From Stutzerimonas urumqiensis (GTDB lineage: Bacteria; Pseudomonadota; Gammaproteobacteria; Pseudomonadales; Pseudomonadaceae): a DNA stretch of 64,000 nt. Location: NCBI RefSeq assembly GCF_003640395.1, contig NZ_RBZQ01000002.1, forward strand, positions 496,001 to 560,000, given 5' to 3'. This document shows, one piece after another, positions 54,174 to 63,461 of this stretch (positions are counted from its first letter, which is position 1; each line of letters opens with the position of its first letter). The position numbers were made by a program, and so were the translations under genes. The notes under the pieces were generated by a model. It was not told the DNA's origin. It worked only from the letters and a program-made list of their open reading frames with translations, and did no database searches.

Positions 54174-55010
54174 ATGATCGCGACCACTGCACTCCCCGCT
54201 GCGCTACAGGCGCGGCTGGAACCGGGCGAAGTCGCCCTCGTCGGCGCCGGCCCCGGAGACCCCGGCCTGCTCACGCTGCGCGCCTGGAGCCTGCTGCAAC
54301 AGGCTGACGCCGTGGTGTACGACCGGCTCGTCAGCGACGCGCTGCTCGGCCTGCTTCCACCGACGTGCAGCCGTCATTACGTCGGCAAGGCCAGCGGCTA
54401 CCACAGCCTGCCGCAGGAAGACATCAACCGCCTGCTGGCCAACCTGGCGTTGCGCGGCCTGCGCGTGGTGCGGCTCAAGGGCGGCGACCCGTTCATTTTC
54501 GGTCGCGGTGCCGAGGAGCTGGAACACCTGCTCGGCCGCGGCATCGCCTGCCAGGTGGTGCCGGGCATCACCGCGGCGGCCGGCTGCACCACCTACGCGG
54601 GCATTCCGCTGACCCACCGGGACCTGGCGCATGCCTGCCAGTTCATCACCGGCCACCTGCAGGAAGACGGCGAACTCAAGCTGCCCTGGCGGAGCCTGGC
54701 CGAGGGCGGCCAGACCCTGGTGTTCTACATGGGCCTGGCCAGCCTGCCCAAGATCGCCGAGAAGCTGATCGCCGCCGGCCTGCCGGCCGATACGCCGGCT
54801 GCGCTGATCGCCAACGGCACCCGCCCGGACCAGCAGGTGGTGCGCGGCACCCTGGCCGAGCTGCCGGTGCTGGCGCGCGACAACCGGCTCAGCGCACCGA
54901 CGCTGACGGTCATCGGTCGCGTCGTCGGGCTGTTCGCCGAGCGCCCGATGCACTTTCCGGCGCACCTGGCCGCCGATCCTTTCGACGAGGTGCGCGAGCT
55001 ATGCGGCTGA
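54174..55010 (+). CDS. nirE: uroporphyrinogen-III C-methyltransferase NirE
   Basis: A 278-residue SUMT. It makes precorrin-2 from uroporphyrinogen III with two SAM, feeding heme d1 synthesis. VALVGAGPGDPGLLTLRA is the N-terminal SAM-site motif; VVRLKGGDPFIFGRGAEE and VVPGITAAAGC are further signatures. There is no fused CysG dehydrogenase domain, so another enzyme must oxidise and insert iron. AGGAG precedes the start, and the end overlaps nirN by ten bases. Confidence 0.96.
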   Translation: MIATTALPAALQARLEPGEVALVGAGPGDPGLLTLRAWSLLQQADAVVYDRLVSDALLGLLPPTCSRHYVGKASGYHSLPQEDINRLLANLALRGLRVVRLKGGDPFIFGRGAEELEHLLGRGIACQVVPGITAAAGCTTYAGIPLTHRDLAHACQFITGHLQEDGELKLPWRSLAEGGQTLVFYMGLASLPKIAEKLIAAGLPADTPAALIANGTRPDQQVVRGTLAELPVLARDNRLSAPTLTVIGRVVGLFAERPMHFPAHLAADPFDEVRELCG

Positions 55011-56548
55011 TCCGACCCTTGCTGGGCCGCAGCGTTTCTCTGCTGGGCTGCGGCTTTCCCCTCTTGGGCTTGGGCTTGGCCCTGGCCCTGCTCGTGGCAC
55101 CCCACGCGATCCAGGCCGCCGAAACGCCAGACGCCGAAGCGCTCTACCGGACCCACTGCCAGGGTTGCCACGGTGTCGACCGACTCGGCGGCGCCGGCCC
55201 GGCGCTGTTGCCCGAGAGCCTCGGTCGCCTGAAGCCGGACGAGGCGCGGGCGGTTATCCGCGACGGCCGTCCGGCCAGCCAGATGGCCGCCTTCTCCGAT
55301 CGGCTCGGTGCCGCTGAAATCGACGCGCTGACCGACTACCTCTACCAGCCCGCCGCCGTGCCGCCGCGCTGGGGCGAGGCCGACATCCGCGCCAGCCATC
55401 GCCTGCTGGTCGACCCGGCCACGCTGCCCGACACGCCGCAGCATGACGCCGATCCGATGAACCTCTTCGTCGTGGTCGAGGCCGGCAATCATCACGTCAA
55501 CATCCTGGACGGCGATCGCTTCGAGGTGCTCACGCGCTTCCCCTCGCAGTTCGCGCTGCACGGCGGGCCGAAATTCTCGCCCGACGGCCGCTTCGTCTAC
55601 TTCGCCTCGCGCGACGGCTGGATCAGCCTCTACGACCTGCACAACTTCAGGCTCATCGCCGAAACCCGCGCCGGCATCAACACCCGCAACCTCGCCGTGA
55701 GCAACGACGGTCGCTGGGTTCTGGTCGGCAACTACCTGCCGGGCAACCTGGCGGTGCTCGACGCCCGCGACCTGTCGCTGCACAAACTGATCCCCACCAA
55801 GGGCCAGGACGGCACCGCCTCGCGGGTCAGCGCCGTCTACACCGCCCCGCCGCGCGGCAGCTTCGTGGTCGCGCTGAAGGACGTGCGCGAAGTCTGGGAG
55901 CTGCCCTACGGCGGCACGCCCGACTTCGAGCCGCGCCGCATCGCCGCGCGCGACCTGCTCGACGACTTCTCCTTCACGCCGGATTACCGCTACCTGCTCG
56001 CCACCTCGCGCCAGGCCAAGGGCGGCCAGGTGATCGACCTCGACGCCGGCGAGCCGGTCGCGCAGGTGCCGCTACCGGGCATGCCGCACCTCGGCTCGGG
56101 CATCTACTGGAAGCGTGACGGCCGGTGGATCTTCGCCACGCCGAACATCGCCAAGGGGCTGATTTCGGTGCTCGACCTGAAGGATTGGCACCTGATCAAG
56201 GAGATCCCGACCGAGGGGCCGGGCTTCTTCATGCGCAGCCACGCCAACTCGCCCTATGCCTGGACCGACGTGTTCTTCGGCCCGAACAATGACCGGGTCC
56301 ATCTGATCGACAAACAGACGCTGGCGATCGCCCACACCCTGCGCCCGATGCCGGGCAAGAACGCCGCGCACGTCGAGTTCACCAAGGACGGCCGCTACGT
56401 GGTGCTGAGCGTCTGGGACACCGACGGCGCGCTGATCGTCTACGACGCCCGGACGCTCGAGGAGATCAAGCGCATCCCCATGAACAAGCCATCGGGCAAG
56501 TACAACGTGGGCAACAAGATCGAATTCGCCGAGGGCACCTCGCACTGA
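55001..56548 (+). CDS. nirN: NirN, dihydro-heme d1 dehydrogenase
   Basis: A 515-residue periplasmic protein related to NirS: signal peptide (cleavage after IQA), a heme c domain with CQGCH (C53, C56, H57) and a d1-type propeller. NirN oxidises dihydro-heme d1 to heme d1 and helps load NirS. The longer, leucine-rich signal region (about 38 residues) is unusual but still Sec-like. It is the last nir gene here. Confidence 0.95.
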   Translation: MRLIRPLLGRSVSLLGCGFPLLGLGLALALLVAPHAIQAAETPDAEALYRTHCQGCHGVDRLGGAGPALLPESLGRLKPDEARAVIRDGRPASQMAAFSDRLGAAEIDALTDYLYQPAAVPPRWGEADIRASHRLLVDPATLPDTPQHDADPMNLFVVVEAGNHHVNILDGDRFEVLTRFPSQFALHGGPKFSPDGRFVYFASRDGWISLYDLHNFRLIAETRAGINTRNLAVSNDGRWVLVGNYLPGNLAVLDARDLSLHKLIPTKGQDGTASRVSAVYTAPPRGSFVVALKDVREVWELPYGGTPDFEPRRIAARDLLDDFSFTPDYRYLLATSRQAKGGQVIDLDAGEPVAQVPLPGMPHLGSGIYWKRDGRWIFATPNIAKGLISVLDLKDWHLIKEIPTEGPGFFMRSHANSPYAWTDVFFGPNNDRVHLIDKQTLAIAHTLRPMPGKNAAHVEFTKDGRYVVLSVWDTDGALIVYDARTLEEIKRIPMNKPSGKYNVGNKIEFAEGTSH

Positions 56549-56701
56549 GGCAGCCAGCGTGACAGGGCCGGTGCAATCGCGCCGGCGTGCCCGCAACGCC
56601 AAGCCAAGCCACGCCGCGCATCACGCCGCGAGCTCCAACGAGTCTCTTCATCCCGCCCCAGCGCCCTTTTGCCCTGTCGTTTCCAATCTGAAGCTGCTTT
56701 T

Positions 56702-56720
56702 ATATCAACTCGATTGATAT
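56702..56720 (+). promoter_or_regulatory. inverted repeat ahead of the LysR gene
   Basis: ATATCAA-CTCGA-TTGATAT is a perfect 7-bp inverted repeat ending ten bases before the start codon. It contains ATC-N9-GAT, the T-N11-A pattern of LysR sites, so autoregulation is likely. Its half-sites are an inside-out FNR box (ATCAA-N5-TTGAT), not a real one. Confidence 0.6.
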
Positions 56721-56729
56721 GAGCAGCCT

Positions 56730-57590
56730 ATGGACATCGATCTCGCCCGGACCTTCCTCGACATCATCCGCAGCGGCAGCTTCGTCGCAACCGCCGAGCG
56801 GCTGCACATCACCCAGACCGCGGTGACCGCGCGCGTCAGCAACCTGGAGCGCCAGCTCAACTGCCGCCTGTTCGTGCGCAACCGTGCCGGCGCCCGGCTG
56901 ACGCCCGACGGCGAGCGCTTCGTCGCCTATGCCAGCCAGCTGGTGCAGACCTGGGAAGCGGCGCGCCGGGACCTGCCGCTGCCACAAGGCTTCGGCAGTC
57001 TGATCAGCCTCGGCGCCGAGGTCAGCCTGTGCAATCCGCTGATGCTGGCGTGGGTGCAACGGCTGCGCCAGGCGATGCCCGATCACGCCGTGCGCGGCGA
57101 AGTCGACAGCGGCGACGCGTTGCAGGAGAAGCTCGATCGCGGCCTGCTCGACGTCGCCCTGGTACACCAGCCGGAGTATTCGCCCGGCCTGCAGATCGAG
57201 CAGCTGCTCGAGGAAAAGCTCATCCAGGTGGTGGCCACCCACAACCCGGACCCTTACCTGTACGTCGACTGGGGGCCGGCCTTCCGCACCCAGCACGACC
57301 AGGCGCTGCCGGAGCACACGCGCTCGGCGGTGTCGTTCAGCCTCGGTCCGCTGGCGCTGCAATACCTGCTGCAATGCGGCGGCCGCGGCTACTTCCGCAC
57401 GCGGGTGGTACAGCGCTACCTCGAGGAAGGCATCGTCAAGCGCGTGGCGAAGGCACCGGAGTTTTCCTATCCCGTCTACCTCGTCTACCGGCGCAACAGC
57501 GAGGCGCCGGCGCTGCACAAGACCCTCGCGCTGCTGCGCGAAGTGGCGCGCGACGAGTACGACTGGTCGCGCTGGTACTACGAAATTTAA
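56730..57590 (+). CDS. LysR family regulator, HdfR-like
   Basis: A 286-residue LysR-type regulator. The N-terminal winged helix (FLDIIRSGSFVATAERLHITQTAVTARVSNLE, split over residues 9-40) matches HdfR-like proteins, and the effector domain follows from about residue 92. The ribosome-binding site is weak (GAG seven bases ahead). It reads in the same direction as nirJEN, 181 bases downstream, with no clear terminator between. Its targets are unknown. Confidence 0.87.
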   Translation: MDIDLARTFLDIIRSGSFVATAERLHITQTAVTARVSNLERQLNCRLFVRNRAGARLTPDGERFVAYASQLVQTWEAARRDLPLPQGFGSLISLGAEVSLCNPLMLAWVQRLRQAMPDHAVRGEVDSGDALQEKLDRGLLDVALVHQPEYSPGLQIEQLLEEKLIQVVATHNPDPYLYVDWGPAFRTQHDQALPEHTRSAVSFSLGPLALQYLLQCGGRGYFRTRVVQRYLEEGIVKRVAKAPEFSYPVYLVYRRNSEAPALHKTLALLREVARDEYDWSRWYYEI

Positions 57591-57605
57591 CGCCGTGAGA
57601 TCTGA

Positions 57606-57626
57606 CGGCCGCGAATCTAGCGGCCG
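57606..57626. terminator. hairpin between the convergent LysR and HPP genes
   Basis: CGGCCGC-GAATCTA-GCGGCCG is a perfect 7-bp stem in the 64-base convergent gap. It lacks T runs on both sides. Confidence 0.5.
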
Positions 57627-57654
57627 GGCATTGGCGGCATCGAGGGCGGATCGT

Positions 57655-58794
57655 TCAGTCCGGCAGGTGCTTGAGCCAGTTGGCGTACAGCGCGGCGATC
57701 AGGTCGGTCTGGGTGACCATGCCGATCAGCCGCTCCTGGTCGTCGACCACCGGCAGGCAGTGCAGGCCGCGGTCGGACAGCAGGTAGACCAGCTCGACCA
57801 TGTGCGTGTCGGCCCGGACCGATACCACCGGCGAGCTCATCACCGCACGCAGCTTGGTGCCACGCAGGTATTTGAGCTGGCCGAAGCTGATGCGCGTGGG
57901 GCGCGGCTGGAAGTGCTTGAGCAGGTCGACCAGGGTGACGATCCCGATCAGCCTGCGGCTGTCGCCGTCCAGCACCGGCAGCGAGCGCAGACGATGCTGC
58001 TGCAGGGTCTTCCAGGCGTGCTCGATGAAGACGTCCGGGCCGCTCCAGTAGAGGTCGCGGGACATGATGTCGGCGGCGGTGATCTCGCCCATGCTGCGCC
58101 GCAGCGCGTGTTTTTCGGTCTGCTTGATCAGCCGTTCGAGATCGTCGCGCGTGATGTCCACGTACTCGCCGAACTCACGCAGCGCACGGTCGACGTCGTC
58201 ATGGGTGAAGCTCAAGCGCTCGCTGGGCAGCGGGTCGCGGGTGTGGTGGGTGTTGTCGCGCGGCGGGCTGCTCTTCGGGTAGGGATGACCGGTGAGGTTG
58301 TTGTAGACGAGGCCGGCGGCGATCAGCAACACCGAGTTCATCAACACCGGCAGCAGCACGCCATAGCCCATCGCCTGGAGATCCGCCCCGCCGAGGGCCG
58401 TGACCAGCGCCAGCGCGCAGGACGGCGGGTGCAGACAGCGCAGCACGAACAGGCAGATCAGCGTCAGGCTGCCTGCCAGCAGCCCGCCCGGAACGGGGCC
58501 CAGCTCGCTCAAGGCGATGCTGATGCCGATCAGCGCCGCGATGGTGTTGCCCACCAGCACCGGCCACGGCCGCGCGAACGGGCTCGACGAGGCCGCGAAC
58601 AGCAGAAACGCCGAGGCGCCCACCGGGCCGGCGAGGTGCAGCGTCGCCGGCACACCGAACAGCCAGATGCCGGCCGGCAGCGTCATCGCCAGCACCAGCG
58701 CGACGCCAATGCCCGCGCGCAGCCACTCTTTCGGCGGGGCGGTCAGGGGGGTTGGGTAGAAGGATCGGAACCAGTCGGTTAAGCGGTCTTGCAT
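57655..58794 (-). CDS. HPP family membrane protein with two CBS domains
   Basis: A 379-residue protein: N-terminal HPP membrane domain with four or five segments (about 25-180), including the eponymous motif in RCLHPPSCALALV, then a linker and two CBS domains (about 245-375; VTLVDLL and VTQTDLI close them). CBS pairs usually sense adenylates. HPP proteins of plastids and cyanobacteria have been reported to carry nitrite, so a nitrite role beside a denitrification island is an attractive inference. The frame is open to 58860, but the ATG at 58794 gives a family-like start. Confidence 0.82.
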   Translation of the reverse strand: MQDRLTDWFRSFYPTPLTAPPKEWLRAGIGVALVLAMTLPAGIWLFGVPATLHLAGPVGASAFLLFAASSSPFARPWPVLVGNTIAALIGISIALSELGPVPGGLLAGSLTLICLFVLRCLHPPSCALALVTALGGADLQAMGYGVLLPVLMNSVLLIAAGLVYNNLTGHPYPKSSPPRDNTHHTRDPLPSERLSFTHDDVDRALREFGEYVDITRDDLERLIKQTEKHALRRSMGEITAADIMSRDLYWSGPDVFIEHAWKTLQQHRLRSLPVLDGDSRRLIGIVTLVDLLKHFQPRPTRISFGQLKYLRGTKLRAVMSSPVVSVRADTHMVELVYLLSDRGLHCLPVVDDQERLIGMVTQTDLIAALYANWLKHLPD

Positions 58795-58837
58795 GGTGCC
58801 TGCTGAAACGAGCCGAAAACGGGCGGGCATGATGCCC

Positions 58838-58859
58838 AAAAAATGTCCGTCCGTGGACA
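58838..58859 (-). terminator. candidate terminator after ccoN
   Basis: On the minus strand TGTCC-ACGGAC-GGACA is followed by six T residues, 43 bases after the ccoN stop. The stem is only five base pairs, so efficiency is uncertain. Confidence 0.5.
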
Positions 58860-58901
58860 AGGCGTGAGCCCAAGGGAAATGTTCGGCTCCGGCGAGGCGG
58901 G

Positions 58902-60398
58902 TCAGGACATGGCGAGTTCACCCTGCTGCGAAGCCGCCTGCTGCCGCGTCTGACGCAGCGTCAGCCAGGTGTTCAGCGCCAACAGCAGCATGCCCGAGGC
59001 GAAGGTGGCGCCGCCGATCATGCGCACCACGTAACCCGGATGGCTGGCCTCGAGCGCCTCGACGAAGCTGTAGGTCAGCGTGCCGTCGTCATTGACCGCG
59101 CGCCACATCAGGCCCTGGGTGATGCCGTTGACCCACATCGAGGCGATGTAGAGCACGGTGCCGATGGTCGCCAGCCAGAAGTGGGCATTGATCAGCCCGA
59201 CGCTGTACATCCGCTCGTGCCCCCAGAGCTTGGGAATCAGGTGGTAGAGCGAGCCGATGGAGATCATCGCGACCCAGCCGAGGGCGCCGGCGTGGACGTG
59301 GCCGATGGTCCAGTCGGTGTAGTGGGAAAGCGCGTTGACGGTCTTGATCGCCATCATCGGGCCTTCGAAGGTCGACATGCCGTAGAACGCCAGCGAGACC
59401 ACGAGGAAGCGCAGGATCGGGTCGGTGCGCAACTTATGCCAGGCGCCCGAGAGGGTCATCATGCCGTTGATCATGCCGCCCCAGCTCGGCGCCAGCAGGA
59501 TGATCGACATCGCCATGCCCAGCGACTGCGCCCAGTCCGGCAGCGCGGTGTAGTGCAGGTGGTGCGGGCCGGCCCAGATGTAGATCGAGATGATCGCCCA
59601 GAAGTGCACGATCGACAGGCGGTAGGAATAGATCGGCCGCTCGGCCTGCTTCGGCACGAAGTAATACATGATGCCGAGGAAGCCCACCGAGAGGATGAAC
59701 CCCACCACGCTGTGGCCGTACCACCACTGCACCATCGCATCGGTGGCACCGGAGTACAGCGAGTAGGACTTGAACAGGGTCACCGGAATCAGCGCGTGGT
59801 TGACGATGTGCACCATCGCCGTGACCAGGATGAAGGCCCCGAAGAACCAGTTGCCGACGTAGATGTGCCGCACCCGCCGCCGGGCCAGCGCGTTGAAGAA
59901 CAGGTACGCGTAGAGCACCCAGACGATCGCCACCCACAGCGCGATCGGCCATTCCATCTCGGCGTACTCCTTGGAGGTGGTGTAGCCGAGCATGTAGCTC
60001 ACCGCCATCGACGCGATCGCGGCCTGCCAGCCCCAGAAGACGAACTGCGCGAGTCCCTCCGACGACAGGCTGACCTGGCAGGTGCGCTGCACCACGTAGA
60101 GCGACGTGGCGAACAGCGCGCACCCGCCGAACCCGAAGATCACGAGATTGGTATGCACCGGCCGCAGCCGGCCGAAGCTGGTCCAGGGCAGGTCGAAGTT
60201 GAGCTGGGGCCACACCAGCTGCGCCGCGATGAACACACCCAGCCCCATGCCGAGGATGCCCCAGCAGACAGTGGCGAGCGTGAACTGGCGGACGACGCGG
60301 TAGTTGTAGGCGATGGGATCGGACATGGTTAGGGAATCGGTCATGGCTTTTTGCGAGGCAACCACGTACGCACGGGCAGGCCGGTGCGTCGCGTTCAC
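58902..60398 (-). CDS. ccoN: orphan cbb3-type cytochrome oxidase subunit I
   Basis: A catalytic subunit with 12 or more membrane segments and all heme/copper ligand regions: [34 protein letters not shown] and [14 protein letters not shown]. No ccoO or ccoP lies in the window, so it is an orphan like the extra CcoN subunits of P. aeruginosa, which swap into cbb3 complexes. The GTG at 60398 has the window's strongest Shine-Dalgarno (AGGAGG, eight bases away) and gives 498 residues. ATGs at 60344 and 60326 are nearer the family start but lack good sites. Confidence 0.88.
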   Translation of the reverse strand: MNATHRPARAYVVASQKAMTDSLTMSDPIAYNYRVVRQFTLATVCWGILGMGLGVFIAAQLVWPQLNFDLPWTSFGRLRPVHTNLVIFGFGGCALFATSLYVVQRTCQVSLSSEGLAQFVFWGWQAAIASMAVSYMLGYTTSKEYAEMEWPIALWVAIVWVLYAYLFFNALARRRVRHIYVGNWFFGAFILVTAMVHIVNHALIPVTLFKSYSLYSGATDAMVQWWYGHSVVGFILSVGFLGIMYYFVPKQAERPIYSYRLSIVHFWAIISIYIWAGPHHLHYTALPDWAQSLGMAMSIILLAPSWGGMINGMMTLSGAWHKLRTDPILRFLVVSLAFYGMSTFEGPMMAIKTVNALSHYTDWTIGHVHAGALGWVAMISIGSLYHLIPKLWGHERMYSVGLINAHFWLATIGTVLYIASMWVNGITQGLMWRAVNDDGTLTYSFVEALEASHPGYVVRMIGGATFASGMLLLALNTWLTLRQTRQQAASQQGELAMS

Positions 60399-60755
60399 AC
60401 GCCGCTCCTCCTGATTCGGTTGGATATTGGCGCAGCAGGTGCCGCGATGAAGAATGCGTTGCACATTCTCGGCCCGCGGTTCGCTTTACTCCAATGAATA
60501 CTGTTGAGCCACAACCGCAATATTTTTGATTTCAACGAAAGGGACGCCTAGCGCCGCTACCGGCGCTTTCGCCTCGATGTCAGGCAAGGTCGGCCTGTGC
60601 GAGTTGGCAGGCGAACCGGTGCTGGACCGCTCCAGCGCAGATGGCGCCTGCGGCAAGGCGCTGGATTCAGCAGACCACGGACTCGCAGGAGCGGCTCGCG
60701 GGCCTGTCGCCACGATGGCGCCGGCGGGCGCGGATGGTTCAGCAGGCCGATCGAT
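60399..60755. other. non-coding gap between ccoN and pirin
   Basis: No supported gene. The part near ccoN is A/T-rich (caatatttttgatttcaac, about 60519-60537) and probably holds its promoter. I looked for TTGAT-N4-ATCAA and found no good match. A hairpin AGCGCCG-CTAC-CGGCGCT lies at 60550-60567. The right part lies beyond the pirin stop codon and has no clear terminator. Confidence 0.5.
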
Positions 60756-61472
60756 TCAGCGCGACAGCGCCCCGGCACGCAGGTCGAACACCAGCACCTC
60801 GGCGCCCTGCCCGTCGCTCAGCTCGATGCGCCCGACGTCGCGCACCTTGAGGCCATCGCCTTCGGACAGCCGCACGCCATTGACGGTCAGGGCGCCGCGC
60901 GCAACGTGCACGTAGGCATGGCGGGCGCCGTCCAGCGTCAGCCGGGCCTGCTCGGCACCGTCGAACAGCCCGGCGTAGACGCGGGCGTCCTGGCCGAGCT
61001 GCAACACACCCTCGCCGCCCTCGGGCGAAAGGACGAGGCGCAACCGGCCGCGCTTCTCGCTGGCGCTGACATGGGTCTGCTGGTAGCGCGGCGGACCACC
61101 ACGCTCGGTCGGGACGATCCAGATTTGCAGGAAATGCACCGGCTCGGTCGCCGACGCGTTGAACTCGCTGTGCGAAACGCCGCGACCCGCGCTCATCAGC
61201 TGGACATCACCGGGCCGGATCACCGAGCCGGTGCCGAGGCTGTCCTTGTGTTCCAGCGCGCCGTCTAGCACGTAGGAGAAGATTTCCATGTCCCGGTGCG
61301 GATGTCGCCCGAACCCCTGCCCCGCCGCGACACGGTCATCGTTGATGACGCGCAGGTCGGAGAAGCCCATCTGCCGCGGGTCGTGATACTCGGCGAAGGA
61401 AAAACTGTGCCGCGATTGCAGCCAGCCATGATCGGCCTGCCCGCGATCGGCGGCCCGGCGTAACTCGTGCAT
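60756..61472 (-). CDS. pirin family protein
   Basis: A 238-residue bicupin. The N-terminal cupin holds the metal ligands in FGRHPHRDMEIFSYVLDG and GRGVSHSEFN (three histidines and a glutamate), as in pirins with quercetinase-like activity. The C-terminal cupin (about 150-238) is less conserved. The ATG at 61472 follows GAGGAGG by six bases. Substrate and role are unknown; bacterial pirins have been linked to redox or metabolic control. Confidence 0.9.
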   Translation of the reverse strand: MHELRRAADRGQADHGWLQSRHSFSFAEYHDPRQMGFSDLRVINDDRVAAGQGFGRHPHRDMEIFSYVLDGALEHKDSLGTGSVIRPGDVQLMSAGRGVSHSEFNASATEPVHFLQIWIVPTERGGPPRYQQTHVSASEKRGRLRLVLSPEGGEGVLQLGQDARVYAGLFDGAEQARLTLDGARHAYVHVARGALTVNGVRLSEGDGLKVRDVGRIELSDGQGAEVLVFDLRAGALSR

Positions 61473-61643
61473 CTGAAACCTCCTCTGCGGCGCGACCTTC
61501 GCGCCTTGAATCAATGGCTGCCGGTCCCGCACCCGCTGCGAGGCGCGCGCAGCAAACACGTAGGGCGGGTTCAGGAACGCAGCGAACAACCCGCCAAGCG
61601 GATCGCACCCCTGGTGCCGGCCGCCCCCAAAATCTGTCGTGTA

Positions 61644-62267
61644 TCAGGCGACCACCGAGGCGGGCTCGATGGCGGCCTGGATGTCGTCCCGCGCCTGGGC
61701 GAATGCCGCCGCGCGGGCGTCGCCACCCATCGCGAGACCATCGGCCCGCACGAAGCGCACGTCGCTGATCCCCATGAAGCCGAACATCTGCTGCATGTAG
61801 AGGCGATCGGTCGGCGCCATCGGTCCTTCGTCCGGGTACTTGCCGCCGCGCGTCGATACCACGATCAGCGTCTTGCCGCCGGCCAGCCCCACCGGGCCAT
61901 TGGCGGTGTAGGAGAAGGTCCGACCCGGCTGGGCGAGCCGATCGATCCAGACCTTCAGCTGGCTGGGGATGCCGAAGTTGTACAGCGGCGCGCCGATGAC
62001 CAGCACGTCAGCGGCCAGGAACTGGGTCAGCAGGCGTTCGGATTGCTCGTTCTGAGCCCGCTGCGCCTCGCTCGCCTCGGCCTGCTGGCCCAGCTTGACG
62101 CCGAGCGCATCGGTGCCGAAGTGATCGGGCGTGTCGATCGCCAGGTCCAGGTAATCGACCTGTGCCTGCGGATGCTGGCGGCGCCACTCGGCGACCGCTT
62201 CGGCGGTCAGCTGGCGCGACGCGGAGTTGGCGCCGAGGATGCTGGAGTCGATGTGCAGCAGTTTCAT
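61644..62267 (-). CDS. azoR: FMN-dependent NADH-azoreductase
   Basis: A 207-residue flavodoxin-like enzyme of the AzoR family, reducing quinones, azo dyes and nitroaromatics with NADH. The N-terminal phosphate loop is HIDSSILGANSASRQLT; PLYNFGIPSQLKVWIDR and STRGGKYPDEGPM are FMN/NADH contact segments. It diverges from a LysR gene, a common arrangement for an azoreductase and its regulator. Confidence 0.93.
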   Translation of the reverse strand: MKLLHIDSSILGANSASRQLTAEAVAEWRRQHPQAQVDYLDLAIDTPDHFGTDALGVKLGQQAEASEAQRAQNEQSERLLTQFLAADVLVIGAPLYNFGIPSQLKVWIDRLAQPGRTFSYTANGPVGLAGGKTLIVVSTRGGKYPDEGPMAPTDRLYMQQMFGFMGISDVRFVRADGLAMGGDARAAAFAQARDDIQAAIEPASVVA

Positions 62268-62392
62268 GGAAGGTCCCTCAGGAATCGGTGGATGGTTGCC
62301 GTGACGGCAGGCTTGGGGCTCATCCTACGGAGGTGGCCAATGAGCGATAAGTCGGCAAAAATGCTCCGTATTGTCCGAATGACTGAACAATC

Positions 62393-63316
62393 ATGCAGAA
62401 CCTGAACGACCTGCTGTTCTTCGCCGAAGTCGCCGAGCGCGGCAGCTTCACCGCGGCCGCCGCGGCGCTCGGCCTGCCCAAGTCGCGGCTGTCGCACCGG
62501 GTGGCGCAGCTCGAGGCGAGCCTGGGCGTGCAGTTGCTGCAACGCAGCACACGGCGGCTATCGCTCACCCCGGCCGGCGAGCTGTACCTGCGCCATTGCC
62601 TGGCCGTGCGCGACGCGGCGACCGCCGCTGGCGAGGCGATCGCCCAGGTACGCAGCGAGCCGCACGGCACCGTGCGCATCAGCTGCCCGGTCACGCTGGC
62701 GCAAAGCGCGGTCGGTCCGCTGCTGCCACGCTTCCTGCGGCGCTACCCGGGCGTGACGGTGGAGATGCGAGTGCTCAACCGGCCGGTCGACCCGGTGGAG
62801 GAAGGTGTCGACCTGGCGCTGCGGGTGCGGCCGGTGATCGAGAACAGCGCAACGCTCGCGGCGAAGGAATTCGGGATCAGCCGCGGGCTCCTGCTGGTCA
62901 GCGCCGAGCAACTGGCACGGCAGGGTCCGGTCCGGACGCCGGCCGAGCTGTCCCGCCTCGATACCGTGGCGATGTCGGCCAGCGCCGGGCAGGCCCGCCT
63001 CGACCTCGTCGGACCGGCAGGCGAAGCCTTCACCTTCGTCCACCAACCGCGCTACCTGGCCGACGACCTGGCCGCGCTGAAGTTCGCCGTGGTCGAGGGC
63101 ATCGGCGCCGGCATGCTGCCGGACTACCTGTGCCAGGACGAGCGCCAGGCGGGCCGGCTGGTCGAAGCGCTGCCCGGCTGGGCGCTGCAACCGGGCATCG
63201 TCCACGCCATGTACCCGCCGCGCCGCGCGCTGCTGCCGGCGGTACGTTGCCTGCTGGATTTCCTCGCCGCGCACCTGCGGGGCGATCAGGCCCTGATCGA
63301 GCCGGCATCGCACTGA
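62393..63316 (+). CDS. LysR family regulator, divergent from azoR
   Basis: A 307-residue LysR regulator of the CrgA/AaeR-like group. The winged helix is at 1-60 (FFAEVAERGSFTAAAAALGLPKSRLSHRV in parts), then TPAGELYLRHC, and the effector-binding domain from about 90 (HGTVRISCPVTLAQ). The 125-base divergent gap with azoR probably holds its binding site; the A/T-richer piece at about 62345-62390 is the likely place. The inducer may be a quinone or electrophile. Confidence 0.9.
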   Translation: MQNLNDLLFFAEVAERGSFTAAAAALGLPKSRLSHRVAQLEASLGVQLLQRSTRRLSLTPAGELYLRHCLAVRDAATAAGEAIAQVRSEPHGTVRISCPVTLAQSAVGPLLPRFLRRYPGVTVEMRVLNRPVDPVEEGVDLALRVRPVIENSATLAAKEFGISRGLLLVSAEQLARQGPVRTPAELSRLDTVAMSASAGQARLDLVGPAGEAFTFVHQPRYLADDLAALKFAVVEGIGAGMLPDYLCQDERQAGRLVEALPGWALQPGIVHAMYPPRRALLPAVRCLLDFLAAHLRGDQALIEPASH

Positions 63317-63461
63317 TGCATTGCGCCGCCCAGGCCTGTGGCCACCGCGGGGCGGCCATTCCCCCCGCCGAAAACCCTGCGCACGTCGAGAGACGCCATC
63401 GCTTGGCAAGCCGGGCATCGCCTGCTTAGCTCTGGGCGTCATCATCCCGATGGAGCCGATC

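Noticed and set aside
56702-56720. ATCAA-N5-TTGAT as a DNR site
   Set aside because: The half-sites are inverted relative to the consensus and the spacer is five bases; a LysR operator fits better.
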